DNA of 20,099 nt from an uncultured Oscillospiraceae bacterium (GTDB lineage: Bacteria > Bacillota_A > Clostridia > Oscillospirales > Oscillospiraceae): contig CAJUAW010000023.1 in the NCBI GenBank assembly GCA_910584605.1, forward strand, positions 1-20,099, read 5' to 3'. How positions within the stretch are numbered: the stretch's first letter is position 1; every line of letters starts with the position of its first letter. This document shows, in pieces, positions 6,649-14,818 of this stretch. A program made the position numbers and the translations under genes. Under the pieces are notes generated by a model that searched no databases, was not told the DNA's origin, and was given only the letters and a program-made list of their open reading frames with translations.

Positions 6649-8637
6649 ATGAGAAAGCGACGTTCATACGGTGGAAAGCTGACTGCCCTGCTGTTGGCGG
6701 CGGTGCTGACCCTCGGCCTTGTGCCCATTCGGGCCTCGGCCGCCGGTACCGCCCACTTTAAGGACGTACCCTCCACCCACTGGGCCTACTCCTATGTGGA
6801 GCGGGCCTACAGCGACAGGGCCATCTCCGGCACCGGCGGCGACCCGGCCAAGGGGACCGGGGTATTTGACCCGGACGCCAAAATGACCTACAGCCAGTTC
6901 CTCACCATGCTGATGAGCGCCTTTTACCCGGAGGAAATGGCGCGGGTCACGGTGCGGACCCCCTGGTACGCCCCGGCGATTCAGGTGGCCTCCAGCCGCC
7001 AACTGACCTATATCTCCCAGGACGACCTGATGAACAAGTACGCGGACGCTTCCATCAACCGCTATAACATGTCCTGGATTTTGGTCAAACTGCTGGAGGA
7101 CAAGGGGGCCGCCCTGCCCACGGAGAATGAGCGGGCCGCGGCGGCTGCCAAAATTGCCGACTGGGACAAGGTGGGGACGGACCACAAGTCTTGGCCCTAC
7201 TATGTCTCCGCCGTGGTGGCCGCCGGGCTTATCTCCGGCGTGGACGACAGGGGTACCTTCGACGGGGCTGGCTACATCACCCGGGGAGCCGCCGCGGTGA
7301 TTTACACCAAGCTGGCCGACAAGCTGTCCCAGCCTGGCACAACGACGCCCCCCAGCACAACGACGCCGCCCAGCACAGCGTCAAAGTTCAGCATTACCAA
7401 GGGTGAGGGCTGGGAGCTGATCCCCGACCCGGCCTACTGGAAGGAGATTGAGGAGACCTTCAACACCGTCTATCCCCGCCTGTGGGCTCGTTGGGGCGGG
7501 GACGTCGCCCAGAAGGAAATCACAGTCAACGTGAAGAAAATACTTCCGCTCAGCGGCGACCGCAAGGAGGCGCCAATGTGGACGGGGTCTACAAACTACG
7601 ACCACCAAAAGCAGCTTTGGGAGCGAAACATCGAGATTTCAGCGAATTTTAAGGATGTCGCGCCCACTCCGTGCTTCGCCCACGAACTGGGCCATGTGGT
7701 ACAGATCTATAGTGGTCTGGACAGCAGCTGGTGGATCGAGACGCTGGCGTCCTATGCCAGCTTCCGCTATTGCTTCTATGCGGATGACGGGGTTCTGGCC
7801 CGGGGAGCCTTACGTTACATCGGAGACGATCAGGGCCTGCGGAACTGGCGCTTTGAGAACGACTACTACACCGCCTACTGGTTCTTTGCCTATATGGACA
7901 GCCGGTATCCCACCACGCCCCAGGGCTATGGCCTGATCGACTCCATTCACTTCGCCATGGCCTCCAAGCAGATCACCAGCGATAATATCAACGATCCGAA
8001 TTTGAACGCCGTGGTGAAAAAGGTGACCGGGCTGAGCAGCATTGAACAGGTCCGCCAGCAGTATGTGAAGGAGCTGGACGCAGGCACCTGGGCCTTTAAC
8101 GGCTTTGGCGGCTATGCCGACAACTACATCACCGAAAACATTCCCGGCGTGCCCAACCCCACCTACCCTACGGTGGACGGTCTCAGCCTCTGCGCGGGAG
8201 CGTATACCTATGCGGTCTCCGGCCAGGCTTCCAGCGGGACGGCTGCGGACCATCTGGTGGATGGCAACCTGAGCACCAAATGGCAGGCTGCCCAGTCGGA
8301 CGCCACAAACCGGGACCATATGAACAAGGGCGTTCAGCATGACCTATGTATCAGCCTGTCCAAGTCTGTAACCTTCGATAGCTATACCCTCTATCACGCG
8401 GGGAGCCAGGGGGAAGACAGCCAGCAGAACACCGTATCTTGGCGGCTGAAGTACTACGACAGCGAGAAAAAACAGTGGAAGACTCTGGATACCGTGTCAG
8501 GAAATACCCAGGACGTGACCACCCGCAAGATGAGTCCGGTCACCACGAAAAACCTCTGGCTGGAAATTTTGAACCCCAGCGGCACGGGGGACGGGACCGT
8601 CCGCCTGTACGAGCTGGAGCTCAACAACAAAGGATAG
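6649..8637 (+). CDS. Secreted SLH-anchored zinc metallopeptidase with C-terminal discoidin-like domain
   Basis: A 662-residue exported protein. A basic n-region and hydrophobic core end in an ASA-A type signal peptidase site near residue 31. Three S-layer homology repeats follow (about 36-92, 103-150 and 175-226; FKDVPSTHWAY and AAGLISGVDD are typical), which anchor proteins to pyruvylated wall polymers. A threonine/proline linker with the repeat TTTPPS spans 227-245. The peptidase domain carries HELGH at 345-349 and, 15 residues later, Glu364 in WWIETLAS, an arrangement like the plant and bacterial basic secretory protein peptidases (gluzincin type). Residues about 510-662 resemble an F5/8 type C carbohydrate-binding domain. 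The start ATG 6649 has AAAGGA upstream inside the end of valS and follows the valS stop by four bases. The substrate is unknown. Confidence 0.88.
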   Translation: MRKRRSYGGKLTALLLAAVLTLGLVPIRASAAGTAHFKDVPSTHWAYSYVERAYSDRAISGTGGDPAKGTGVFDPDAKMTYSQFLTMLMSAFYPEEMARVTVRTPWYAPAIQVASSRQLTYISQDDLMNKYADASINRYNMSWILVKLLEDKGAALPTENERAAAAAKIADWDKVGTDHKSWPYYVSAVVAAGLISGVDDRGTFDGAGYITRGAAAVIYTKLADKLSQPGTTTPPSTTTPPSTASKFSITKGEGWELIPDPAYWKEIEETFNTVYPRLWARWGGDVAQKEITVNVKKILPLSGDRKEAPMWTGSTNYDHQKQLWERNIEISANFKDVAPTPCFAHELGHVVQIYSGLDSSWWIETLASYASFRYCFYADDGVLARGALRYIGDDQGLRNWRFENDYYTAYWFFAYMDSRYPTTPQGYGLIDSIHFAMASKQITSDNINDPNLNAVVKKVTGLSSIEQVRQQYVKELDAGTWAFNGFGGYADNYITENIPGVPNPTYPTVDGLSLCAGAYTYAVSGQASSGTAADHLVDGNLSTKWQAAQSDATNRDHMNKGVQHDLCISLSKSVTFDSYTLYHAGSQGEDSQQNTVSWRLKYYDSEKKQWKTLDTVSGNTQDVTTRKMSPVTTKNLWLEILNPSGTGDGTVRLYELELNNKG

Positions 8638-8646
8638 GAGGCTTTT

Positions 8647-9654
8647 ATGACGCGCATTCAACTGGGAAGCACCGGCATTGTCATTGAGAAAAACGGCTTT
8701 GGCTGCCTGCCCATCCAGCGCATCTCCAAAGAGGATGCGGCCTATCTGCTCCACAAGGCGGTGGATGGCGGCATGACCTATTTTGACACCGCCCGGGCCT
8801 ACTCCGACAGCGAGGAGAAGGTGGGCTGTGCCTTCGCGGGGATGCGGGACAAGATCGTGATCGCCACCAAGACGGGCGCTCAGACCGCCGAGGGCATGTG
8901 GGCTGACCTGGAGACCAGCCTGAGAAACCTGAAGACCGACTATATTGACGTCTACCAGTTCCACAATCCCGCCTTCTGCCCCAGGCCCGGCGGGGAGGAC
9001 GGCCTGTACGACGCCGCCCTGGAGGCCCGGCGGCAGGGGAAGATCCGCCACATTGCCATCACCAACCACCGCCTGGCGGTGGCCCATGAGGCGATTGACT
9101 CCGGGCTGTACGCGCTGCTGCAATTCCCCTTCAGCTATCTGTCCGGCCCCCAGGAGCAGGAGCTGGTGGAGAAATGCCGGGCCAAGGGCATGGGCTTTGT
9201 GGCTATGAAGGGGATGGCCGGGGGCCTGCTCCAGGACGGCTCCGTGGCCGCCGCCTGGATGGCCCGGCAGGAGGGGGTGGCCCCCATCTGGGGGGTGCAG
9301 CACGAGTGGGAGCTGGACCAGTTCCTGGCCTGCGTGAAGGAGACCCCCGCGCTGACGGCGGAGGATCAGGCGGTCATCGACCGGGACCGGGCCGAGCTGA
9401 CCGGAGCCTTCTGCCGGAGCTGCGGCTACTGCATGCCCTGTCCGGTGGGGATTCAGATCAACCAGTGCGCCCGGATCAACCTGATGGTCCGCCGGGCGCC
9501 CGCCGCAGACTGGCTCAACGACTACTGGCAGGGGGAGATGAAGAAGATCGAGCAGTGTCTGCACTGCGGCAAGTGCGCCTCCAAGTGCCCCTACGGGCTG
9601 AATACCCCCCAGCTCCTCCAGGAAAACTACAAGGAATACTGGACCCACTTTTAA
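8647..9654 (+). CDS. Aldo/keto reductase with C-terminal 4Fe-4S ferredoxin-type domain
   Basis: A 335-residue oxidoreductase. The TIM-barrel part holds the usual catalytic tetrad: Asp47 and Tyr52 in YFDTARAY, Lys75 in ATKTG, and His106 in YQFHNP. The C-terminal part has two cysteine clusters, C256-x2-C-x2-C-x3-C266 and C304-x2-C-x2-C-x3-C314, each able to hold a 4Fe-4S cluster. This fused form is common in anaerobes, where electrons probably pass between ferredoxin and NAD(P)H-linked carbonyl reduction; the substrate is not predictable. AGGAGG overlaps the stop of the previous gene and lies five bases before ATG 8647. It is the last gene before the strong hairpin at 9663-9690. Confidence 0.93.
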   Translation: MTRIQLGSTGIVIEKNGFGCLPIQRISKEDAAYLLHKAVDGGMTYFDTARAYSDSEEKVGCAFAGMRDKIVIATKTGAQTAEGMWADLETSLRNLKTDYIDVYQFHNPAFCPRPGGEDGLYDAALEARRQGKIRHIAITNHRLAVAHEAIDSGLYALLQFPFSYLSGPQEQELVEKCRAKGMGFVAMKGMAGGLLQDGSVAAAWMARQEGVAPIWGVQHEWELDQFLACVKETPALTAEDQAVIDRDRAELTGAFCRSCGYCMPCPVGIQINQCARINLMVRRAPAADWLNDYWQGEMKKIEQCLHCGKCASKCPYGLNTPQLLQENYKEYWTHF

Positions 9655-9662
9655 GCGAAAAA

Positions 9663-9690
9663 CCGCCGCGGACCGTTCGGTCCGCGGCGG
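9663..9690. terminator. Bidirectional terminator between convergent operons
   Basis: A perfect GC-rich palindrome (12-bp stem 9663-9674 with 9679-9690, loop of four bases) lies between the convergent aldo/keto reductase gene and the small gene at 9699-9914. The minus strand continues into five T residues, an efficient terminator; the plus strand has a broken T-rich tail. Confidence 0.92.
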
Positions 9691-9698
9691 TCTCTTAT

Positions 9699-9914
9699 TT
9701 AGTACACCCGCAGCACACAGATGGACTGCGCGCTGATCTGAGGGGGAAGGCTGGCGGTCATGATGCCATCATAGACGATGCGCACCTGTTCCCCAGTCAT
9801 CAGGTTGGAAGTGGAATGATTGGTGTTCACCAGCACCTCCTGGCCGTTGGCGTTGTCGGTGACCAGCACCTGAGAGCCCCAGGCCCGGACGACGGTAGCG
9901 ATCATAGTTACCAT
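9699..9914 (-). CDS. Small beta-rich protein, possible OB-like fold
   Basis: A 71-residue protein. An excellent ribosome site AGGAGGTGA (9920-9928, minus strand) is five bases before ATG 9914, so this start is preferred over one 12 codons upstream. The chain is rich in beta-forming residues (ATVVRAWGSQVLVTD, QEVLVN, GEQVRIVYDG) and ends with SLPPQISAQSI, a pattern seen in small Firmicute proteins annotated as OB-like or DUF3221-related. There is no signal peptide or membrane helix. It lies 64 bases after the kinase-like gene without a visible terminator, so it may be the last gene of the long minus-strand operon. Function unknown. Confidence 0.8.
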   Translation of the reverse strand: MVTMIATVVRAWGSQVLVTDNANGQEVLVNTNHSTSNLMTGEQVRIVYDGIMTASLPPQISAQSICVLRVY

Positions 9915-9978
9915 AGAAGTCACCTCCTGTTGGATCAGAGTCCGTGACATTCTATGCGCCCCGGGCCGGAAGGGTGCC

Positions 9979-10551
9979 TTACGCCTCCCGGTACAGTGCG
10001 TCGAAGCGGTCCAGACAGTGCTCGATGGTGTCCTGGGTGTCGATTTGGCAAAGGTGGGGGAAGGACTCCAGCTTTTGCGGGGAAAAATCCTCCTGGTCGG
10101 CCAGAAACCGGCGGCAGACCTCGGTATAATCGGGATGGCTCTGCTCCTCCTCCCGCTGAATGCACCGCAGAAGGCGGGTGTGGTCGTCCAGACTGAGGTA
10201 GACCACCCGCACCGCCTGAAAGCCGTAACAGTCCATCAGGGCGCTGGCCCCCTCCAGGGTGGTGATGAGCAGGCGGTCCGCGTCCAGGTCGAAGCGGAGG
10301 GTGAAGTAGGTCCACAGTCCCTGAACGGTGTGGTACTCCCGCTTTTCGATGACGTCCCCCTGGGCCTCATACTGCCGCAGCTGGTCCTGGGTGACGAACC
10401 AGTAGTTCTGTCCGTCGGCCTCACCCGTCCGCCGGGGGCGGGTGGTGTGGGGGATCACAGGGACCAGTTCCGGATGGTTTTCCAGAATGTGGGCGAAAAG
10501 GGTATCCTTCCCCGAACAGCTCTTGCCCACCAGACAGTAAATGTGGTTCAC
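9979..10551 (-). CDS. Guanylate-kinase-like P-loop protein
   Basis: A 190-residue protein of the guanylate kinase fold. The P-loop is G-x4-GKD at residues 9-16, with Asp instead of the usual Ser/Thr after the lysine. TTRPRRTGEADGQNYWFVT (about 36-54) matches the GMP-binding segment of guanylate kinases. It is probably not the main Gmk, since the rest of the sequence is divergent and it sits in an unrelated operon; this is inference. Its ATG overlaps the stop of the AlaX-like gene (ATGA, four bases), so the two are translationally coupled. A nucleotide-sensing or salvage role is possible. Confidence 0.82.
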   Translation of the reverse strand: MNHIYCLVGKSCSGKDTLFAHILENHPELVPVIPHTTRPRRTGEADGQNYWFVTQDQLRQYEAQGDVIEKREYHTVQGLWTYFTLRFDLDADRLLITTLEGASALMDCYGFQAVRVVYLSLDDHTRLLRCIQREEEQSHPDYTEVCRRFLADQEDFSPQKLESFPHLCQIDTQDTIEHCLDRFDALYREA

Positions 10552-11747
10552 AGCGGTCCCATCCCTTCGCGGAGAATCCGTTGGAAGAAGGCCTTAATCT
10601 CGCTCCGGGAAGCCTGGACGGACCCCTGTACAAAGTCGTCCTTGCCGCCTCCCCGGCCGCGAAGGGTCTGATTCAACGTTTTTATCCAGTCCCGCAGGTG
10701 TCCGCCCGGCTGGCCGATGGCGTACTTGTAGCCGGAGACATCGTCCCCGGAGAAGCAGGCGCAGAAACAGGAGCCGCCGCAGCCGTGGAGCACCGCGTCG
10801 CACAGCCGGCGCAGTCCGTCGGGGGACAGGCCGTCCTCGAAGAGGATCACGTCTCCAGGCCCGGCGTACTGCCCGGCCAGCTGAGTAAAGCGGGCGTCCT
10901 CCAGCGCCATAATGCGGGATTTGAGGGCGGCGTTCTCCGCCAGCAGCCGCTCCACCGCCCCCGCTGTTTCAAAGGGCTTGGCGGACAGAAAACGGGATAT
11001 CTGAGCGTTCTGGTTCCAAGTCCGGCTCAGATAGCGGAAGGCCCGGCCACCGCACACCAGCTGAATGCGGACCCCCTCCCGGAATTTTTCCATGGACAGC
11101 AGCTTGATCAGCCCCACCTGAGCGGGATGCCGCACATGGGTGCCGCAGCAGGCGCAGCAGTCCGCCCCGGGGAACTCCACAATCCGCACCGGACCGGTGA
11201 GCGCCTTCTTGCTCCGGTAGCGGATGTGCTCCAGCTCCTGGGGGGAGGGATAGGTGATGTTCACCGGCAGATCCACCTGCCAGAGGTGCCAGTTGGCGGT
11301 CCGCTCCAGGGTGTCGAACTGCTCCTGGGTGAGGGGGCGGTCAAAGTCGATGGTGACCACCTCCGCCCCCATGTGAAAGCCCACGTTTTCGCAGCCCCAG
11401 AGGGAGTGGGCCAGCCCGGAGACGATGTGCTCTCCCGAGTGCTGCTGCATCAGGTCAAACCGCCGGTCCCAGTGGATTACCCCGGTGACCGCCGTCCCCG
11501 GCTCCAGGGGGTGGCTGCAGGTGTGGACAATCTCGCCCGCCCAGCTGTGGACCTCCAGCACCGCTGCCTTCCTCGCTCCGCCCGCCGGCTCCAGCCGGCC
11601 GGTGTCATAGGGCTGCCCGCCCCCCTCGGGGTAGAAGGCGGTGCGGTCCAGAATGATGTCGAAGCCCTTCTTCCCCTGCGCACAGGAGAGGACCTTTGCC
11701 TCAAATTTGACCAGAAAGGGGTCCTGTTCGTACAGTTTTTCCGTCAT
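10548..11747 (-). CDS. AlaX-type alanyl-tRNA editing protein with DHHA1 domain
   Basis: A 399-residue, stand-alone relative of the editing half of alanyl-tRNA synthetase, expected to hydrolyse mischarged Ser- or Gly-tRNA-Ala. The N-terminal beta-barrel has EGGGQPYD (41-48). The zinc-type editing site is HxxxH at 103-107 (HSGEH) plus CxxxH at 200-204 (CCGTH). A helical region (about 260-295) leads to a C-terminal DHHA1 domain with GRGGGKDDFVQG, a glycine-rich motif shared with AlaRS. This is the long AlaX form. The start ATG overlaps the gpsA stop (ATGA, 11744-11747), and its own end overlaps the kinase-like gene in the same way. Confidence 0.93.
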   Translation of the reverse strand: MTEKLYEQDPFLVKFEAKVLSCAQGKKGFDIILDRTAFYPEGGGQPYDTGRLEPAGGARKAAVLEVHSWAGEIVHTCSHPLEPGTAVTGVIHWDRRFDLMQQHSGEHIVSGLAHSLWGCENVGFHMGAEVVTIDFDRPLTQEQFDTLERTANWHLWQVDLPVNITYPSPQELEHIRYRSKKALTGPVRIVEFPGADCCACCGTHVRHPAQVGLIKLLSMEKFREGVRIQLVCGGRAFRYLSRTWNQNAQISRFLSAKPFETAGAVERLLAENAALKSRIMALEDARFTQLAGQYAGPGDVILFEDGLSPDGLRRLCDAVLHGCGGSCFCACFSGDDVSGYKYAIGQPGGHLRDWIKTLNQTLRGRGGGKDDFVQGSVQASRSEIKAFFQRILREGMGPL

Positions 11748-12745
11748 AGATAGCTCTCATCCCGCTCGGACCGCTTGGCCCGCCGCATCAGGTCCTCCAC
11801 CACGGCGTGAACGTCCCGGCCCTCGTAAAGGACCTCGTAGGCCGCCTGGGCGATGGGCATCTCCACCCCCGCCTTCTGAGCCAGAGTGCGGGCGTTGGCG
11901 GCGGCGTAGTAGCCCTCCACCACCGCGCCGATCTCCTTCACCGCCTCGTCCACCGGCTTGCCCTGGCCAATGAGGATGCCGCAGCGGCGGTTGCGGGAGT
12001 GCATGGAGCAGCAGGTGACGATCAGGTCGCCCACCCCGGCCAGGCCGGTAAAGCTGTCCTTCCGGCCCCCCAGAGCCACGCCCAGCCGGGCCATCTCGGC
12101 CAGACCCCGGGTCATGAGCAGGGCCTTAGTGTTGTCGCCGCAGCCCATGCCGTCGCAGCAGCCGGCGCACAGGGCGATGATATTCTTCAGAGCGGCGCAG
12201 ATCTCGGTGCCGATCTTGTCGTCGCTGGTGTACACCCGGAAACGCTGGTTCATGAACAGGTCCTGGACCTGTTCGGCCACGGCCAGGTCCTCCGAGGCCA
12301 CCACCACCCCGGTGGGAATCTTCCGGCCCACCTCCTCGGCGTGGGAAGGCCCGGACAGCACCACCACCGGGCACTTGCCGGCGACCTCCTCCTCGATCAC
12401 CTGGCTCAGGCGGAGGGAGGTGTCCTTCTCGATACCCTTGGACACCGAGACCAGAATGGTGCCCGGGTCGGCCAGCTCCTTGAGCTGTTTTGCTGTGGAC
12501 CGCACGGCGAAGGAGGGGGTGGCCACCACCACCAGCCCGCAGCCCTTGACGGCCGCCATGTCGGTGGTGAGCTTCAGCCCCTCGGGCAGGGGGACTCCCT
12601 TCAGCATGGGGTTCTCCCTTGTCTCTCGGAGAACTCTGGATTCCTCCTCGGTGTAGGACCACAGGGTCACGTCGCTGCCGTTTTCCAGCAGTAAGAGCGC
12701 CAGGGCCGTCCCCCAGGCGCCGCTGCCAAGGACCGTGATTTTCAT
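11744..12745 (-). CDS. gpsA: NAD(P)-dependent glycerol-3-phosphate dehydrogenase
   Basis: A 333-residue cytoplasmic enzyme reducing dihydroxyacetone phosphate to sn-glycerol-3-phosphate, the backbone of phospholipids. The dinucleotide-binding GSGAWGTA is at 7-14, SGPSHAEEV at 131-139, the catalytic lysine is Lys187 in KNII, and GDNTKALLMTRGLAEM follows at 203-218. AAGGAGGA is centred about ten bases before ATG 12745. Its product is the substrate of PlsY, encoded just upstream in the same operon, so two consecutive steps of phosphatidic acid synthesis are paired. The 89-base gap after plsY contains two hairpins. Confidence 0.97.
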   Translation of the reverse strand: MKITVLGSGAWGTALALLLLENGSDVTLWSYTEEESRVLRETRENPMLKGVPLPEGLKLTTDMAAVKGCGLVVVATPSFAVRSTAKQLKELADPGTILVSVSKGIEKDTSLRLSQVIEEEVAGKCPVVVLSGPSHAEEVGRKIPTGVVVASEDLAVAEQVQDLFMNQRFRVYTSDDKIGTEICAALKNIIALCAGCCDGMGCGDNTKALLMTRGLAEMARLGVALGGRKDSFTGLAGVGDLIVTCCSMHSRNRRCGILIGQGKPVDEAVKEIGAVVEGYYAAANARTLAQKAGVEMPIAQAAYEVLYEGRDVHAVVEDLMRRAKRSERDESYL

Positions 12746-12768
12746 AGCTTTTTCCTCCTTGATCGTTT

Positions 12769-12798
12769 TTTCTTTTCTTTTTGTAAAAAGAAAAGAAA
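12769..12798. repeat. Oligo-purine/pyrimidine 14-bp palindrome
   Basis: A 14-bp perfect inverted repeat made only of A/G on one arm and C/T on the other (12769-12782 with 12785-12798, two-base loop). It lies in the plsY-gpsA gap, 23 bases before the gpsA start. It could form a weak hairpin in the transcript, but it has no GC core typical of a terminator. Confidence 0.7.
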
Positions 12799-12816
12799 CA
12801 AAAGAAAAACGTTTGC

Positions 12817-12833
12817 GCAAAACTTCGTTTTGC
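12817..12833 (-). terminator. Hairpin directly after plsY, possible partial terminator
   Basis: GCAAAAC (12817-12823) and GTTTTGC (12827-12833) pair around a three-base loop, one base past the plsY stop. On the minus strand seven bases and then five T residues follow. The distance to the T-run makes it a weak terminator; it may reduce or process the transcript before gpsA. Confidence 0.45.
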
Positions 12834-12834
12834 T

Positions 12835-13476
12835 TTACTTCTTTTTATGCAGGCTGAACTTGTTTTCCGTCCCGGTGAGCAGCCGGTGGATATTAGCCCG
12901 GTGCATGTACAGGATGAGCCCGCCGATGATGATGGACAGGATGAGGAGCACCGCATCCTGGTAGACGAACCAGGTGGCGAAGGGGAAGGACGCCCCCGCC
13001 CAGCAGGAGCCCAGGGAGACATACCGGGTCACCACCGCCAGCACGAGAAAGCCCCCCCAGACCACCAGGGCGATGCGCCAGTCGATCATGATGGCGATGG
13101 TCCCGCCGGACAGAATTCCCTTGCCCCCCTTGAAGTGGAACATGCAGGGGAACATGTGGCCCAGCAGGCACCACAATCCCGCCCAGTATTTGGCCAGATT
13201 GACCGCTTCTGAGGGCGTATTGACGATATCCGAAGCGATCCATATGGCAAGTATCGCTTTCAGAACATCGCAGGAAATGACGCCCAAAGTGAGCGGTCCG
13301 CCAAAGGTGCGGTAGAAGTTGGTCAGTCCCGCGTTGCCGCTGCCGTGGGTACGGATGTCGTCCCGGAGAATATATTTGGACACAATGACCGCTCCATTGA
13401 AGCAGCCGCAGAGGTAGGCGCAAAATGCAATGGTAACAAAGAAAAAGGGGGCGTTGGCGGGTAGATAATCAAGCAT
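12835..13476 (-). CDS. plsY: Acyl-phosphate:glycerol-3-phosphate acyltransferase
   Basis: A 213-residue integral membrane enzyme that acylates glycerol-3-phosphate with acyl-phosphate, making lysophosphatidic acid. The three cytoplasmic PlsY motifs are visible: GSGNAG followed by NFYR (45-55), HFKGGKG (114-120) and HRANIHRLLTGTENK near the C-terminus. Several hydrophobic stretches between them fit the family topology. ATG 13476 is chosen because AAGGAGGGG of the ribosome site overlaps the end of der at a good distance; a GTG two codons earlier is too close. It follows der by two bases and precedes gpsA. PlsX is not in the window. Confidence 0.96.
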   Translation of the reverse strand: MLDYLPANAPFFFVTIAFCAYLCGCFNGAVIVSKYILRDDIRTHGSGNAGLTNFYRTFGGPLTLGVISCDVLKAILAIWIASDIVNTPSEAVNLAKYWAGLWCLLGHMFPCMFHFKGGKGILSGGTIAIMIDWRIALVVWGGFLVLAVVTRYVSLGSCWAGASFPFATWFVYQDAVLLILSIIIGGLILYMHRANIHRLLTGTENKFSLHKKK

Positions 13477-13478
13477 TT

Positions 13479-14804
13479 TCACCCCTCCTTCTCGCTCCGC
13501 TCCCGGACGGTGAGGCGCACCGGGGTGCCCTCCAGGCCGAAGGTGGAGCGGATCTGGTTCTCGAGATACCGCTGGTAGGAGAAGTGGAACAGCCGCGCGT
13601 CGTTGCAGAAGCAGACGAAGTGGGGGGGCTTGACCCCCACCTGGGTCATATAGTAGACCTTCAGCCGCCTCCCCTTGTCGGTGGGGGGCTGGACCCGGGC
13701 GGTGGCGTCGGCCAGGAGGGAGTTGAGCATCCCGGTGGTGATCCGCATGGCGGCCTGGTTGTTCACGTAGTTGATCAGCTCAAAGAGCCTATCCACCCGC
13801 TGGCCGGTGAGGGCGGAGATGAACACGATGGGGGCGTAGGTCATGTAGGACAGGTCCCGCATCACGTCCTGGCGCATCTTGTCCATGGTCTTGCCATCCT
13901 TCTCGATGGCGTCCCACTTGTTGACCACGATGATGCAGGCTTTCCCCGCCTCGTGGGCCAGCCCGGCCACTTTCGTGTCCTGCTCGGTGACCCCCTCCTG
14001 GGCATCGATCATGATGAGGCACACGTCGGACCGCTCAATGGCCATGGTGGCCCGGAGGACGGAGAATTTCTCGATCCGGTCGTCCACCTTGGACTTTTTC
14101 CGCATCCCGGCGGTGTCGATGAACCGGTACTTGCCCTGCTTGTTCTCAAAATAGCTGTCCACCGCGTCCCGGGTGGTGCCCGCCACGTTGGAGACGATCA
14201 CCCGCTCCTCCCCCAGAATCCGGTTCACCAGAGAGGATTTTCCCACGTTGGGCTTGCCGATGACCGCCACCTTGATGACGTCGTCCTCCTCGTCTTCCTC
14301 CTCCTGGGGGGGGAAGTGCTCAAAACAGGCGTCCAGCAGGTCGCCGGTGCCGTGGCCGTGGATGGCGGACACCGCGATGGGGTCGCCCAGCCCTAAGTTG
14401 TAGAACTCGTAGATGTCCGGGTTTTCCCGGCCGGTCTGGTCGGACTTGTTCACCGCCAGCACCACGGGCTTGCCCGAGCGCAGCAGCAGGTTGGCCACCT
14501 CCTGGTCGGAGGCGGTCAGGCCGGTTTTGATGTCGCAGACAAAGACGATCACGGTGGCGGTTCCAATGGCGATCTCCGCCTGCTCCCGCATGAAGGACAG
14601 GATCTGGTCGTCCGTCCCCGGCTCGATGCCGCCGGTGTCCACAATGTCGAAGGTGCGGTTCCTCCACTCGCACGGGGCGTACAGCCGGTCCCGGGTGACG
14701 CCGGGGGTGTCCTCCACGATGGACAGCCGCTGTCCGCATAATTTGTTGAAGAGCATGGACTTGCCCACGTTGGGCCGGCCCACAATGGCGACTAAGGGTT
14801 TCAT
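13479..14804 (-). CDS. der: Ribosome biogenesis GTPase Der (EngA)
   Basis: A 441-residue protein with two GTPase domains in tandem and a C-terminal KH-like domain, needed for assembly of the 50S ribosomal subunit. The first P-loop GRPNVGKS is at 9-16 with DTPG, DTGG and NKSD (119-122); the second, GKPNVGKS, is at 183-190 with DTAG and NKWD. An acidic linker (EEEDEEDD, about 168-175) joins them. The KH domain ends with YLENQIRSTFGLEGTPVRL. ATG 14804 fits AAGGAAG about ten bases upstream; the GTG at 14813 is too close to it. The der-plsY-gpsA order is a frequent Firmicute arrangement. Confidence 0.98.
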   Translation of the reverse strand: MKPLVAIVGRPNVGKSMLFNKLCGQRLSIVEDTPGVTRDRLYAPCEWRNRTFDIVDTGGIEPGTDDQILSFMREQAEIAIGTATVIVFVCDIKTGLTASDQEVANLLLRSGKPVVLAVNKSDQTGRENPDIYEFYNLGLGDPIAVSAIHGHGTGDLLDACFEHFPPQEEEDEEDDVIKVAVIGKPNVGKSSLVNRILGEERVIVSNVAGTTRDAVDSYFENKQGKYRFIDTAGMRKKSKVDDRIEKFSVLRATMAIERSDVCLIMIDAQEGVTEQDTKVAGLAHEAGKACIIVVNKWDAIEKDGKTMDKMRQDVMRDLSYMTYAPIVFISALTGQRVDRLFELINYVNNQAAMRITTGMLNSLLADATARVQPPTDKGRRLKVYYMTQVGVKPPHFVCFCNDARLFHFSYQRYLENQIRSTFGLEGTPVRLTVRERSEKEG

Positions 14805-14818
14805 AGGCTTCACTTCCT

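Noticed and set aside
3345..6776. A 1143-codon open frame antisense to valS
   Set aside because: It exactly mirrors valS, has low-complexity His/Gly/Leu/Val-rich translation typical of a GC-rich shadow frame, and no ribosome site.
7349..7380. Short repeats CCCAGCACAACGACG as a CRISPR or mobile repeat
   Set aside because: They encode the Thr/Pro linker of the SLH peptidase, in frame, and have no spacer structure.
8497..9648. A 383-codon minus-strand open frame
   Set aside because: It is antisense to the aldo/keto reductase with its cysteine clusters; the translation is compositionally biased.
10581..11753. A 390-codon plus-strand open frame
   Set aside because: It is the reverse shadow of the AlaX-type gene, which has intact editing motifs and coupled starts.
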